Origin: Candidatus Woesearchaeota archaeon
GTDB lineage: Archaea; Nanobdellota; Nanobdellia; Woesearchaeales; ARS49
Direction: 5' to 3'
Length of the DNA stretch: 12,535 nucleotides
NCBI GenBank assembly: GCA_016203345.1
Contig: JACQMZ010000007.1
Location: 1-12,535, forward strand
Made by a program: the position numbers and the translations under genes. Below the pieces are notes generated by a model, which saw nothing but the letters and a program-made list of their open reading frames with translations, made no database searches and was not told where the DNA came from. Below, piece after piece: positions 12,489-12,535 of this stretch; the first letter of the stretch is position 1, and each line of letters starts with the position of its first letter.

Positions 12489-12535
12489 ATGAAACAGATT
12501 CTTCCTAAGCTAAAGGAACTTAATAAGCATTTGGC
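12489..12535 (+). CDS. start of a gene truncated by the window edge
   Basis: ATG 12489 opens a frame of 15 codons running off the window: a basic, amphipathic start (MKQILPKLKELNKHL). GAGGTGATC just upstream is a near-perfect anti-Shine-Dalgarno match, and a TATA box lies at 12440, so this is very probably a well-expressed gene. Too little is visible to name it. Confidence 0.7.
   Translation, partial: MKQILPKLKELNKHL

Noticed and set aside
1..12535. CRISPR arrays, tRNA or rRNA genes, insertion sequences
   Set aside because: No regularly spaced repeats, cloverleaf or transposase reading frames were found on reading both strands by eye; a covariance search was not possible.

Overview
The window looks like a stretch of archaeal chromosome, probably from a small-genome DPANN-type lineage (my best guess is a Woesearchaeota relative). 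The evidence is a tRNA-wyosine enzyme (Taw1/TYW1) confined to archaea and eukaryotes, a short archaeal-type PurA homologue, TATA boxes about 24-28 bases ahead of most start codons, Shine-Dalgarno motifs where leaders exist, and very short intergenic gaps. No viral structural, integrase, transposase, rRNA, tRNA or CRISPR sequence is visible. The lineage is inferred from gene style and was not tested by a search.

Left part (1-955): possibly the tail of an upstream gene, a perfect 15-bp inverted repeat, then an AbrB-type antitoxin and PIN-domain toxin pair sharing a TAATG stop/start. Next, on the minus strand, come a UbiB/AarF-type membrane kinase (956-2635) and an adenylosuccinate-synthetase-like enzyme (2700-3734). 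This enzyme has Ser in place of the catalytic Asp of the GDEGKGK motif, the replacement I recall for viral PurZ (the 2-aminoadenine enzyme). Facing it is a winged-helix/Nudix fusion (3847-4557). The two genes share a 113-bp divergent promoter region holding two copies of GTCAA-N6-TTGAC exactly 20 bp apart, between two outward-facing TATA boxes. A nucleotide-sensing regulator plus a purine enzyme is the most interesting unit here.

Middle part (4593-7899, plus strand): a MoxR/ChlI-type AAA+ ATPase with a five-cysteine insert and a VWA protein with an intact MIDAS form a two-gene operon, probably a remodelling machine of the Mg-chelatase/MoxR-VWA type. Taw1 follows, with its TATA box overlapping the VWA stop codon.

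Right part (7987-12535): an MFS-type transporter and a calcineurin-like phosphoesterase on the minus strand. On the plus strand there is then a sequon- and cysteine-rich secreted protein, a C-terminally anchored surface protein with beta-sandwich repeats, and the first 15 codons of another gene behind a strong promoter and Shine-Dalgarno sequence.

Two patterns cut across the genes. Eight genes have TATA boxes placed for leaderless transcripts, while the three with leaders carry good Shine-Dalgarno motifs. Three short nested hairpins with a GGC(G)CTTCG(C)GCC-TCA core and a TTCGG end lie in or beside gene gaps (5635, 7901, 9332); they look like one family of dispersed palindromic elements, and the repeat at 111 may be a distant relative.
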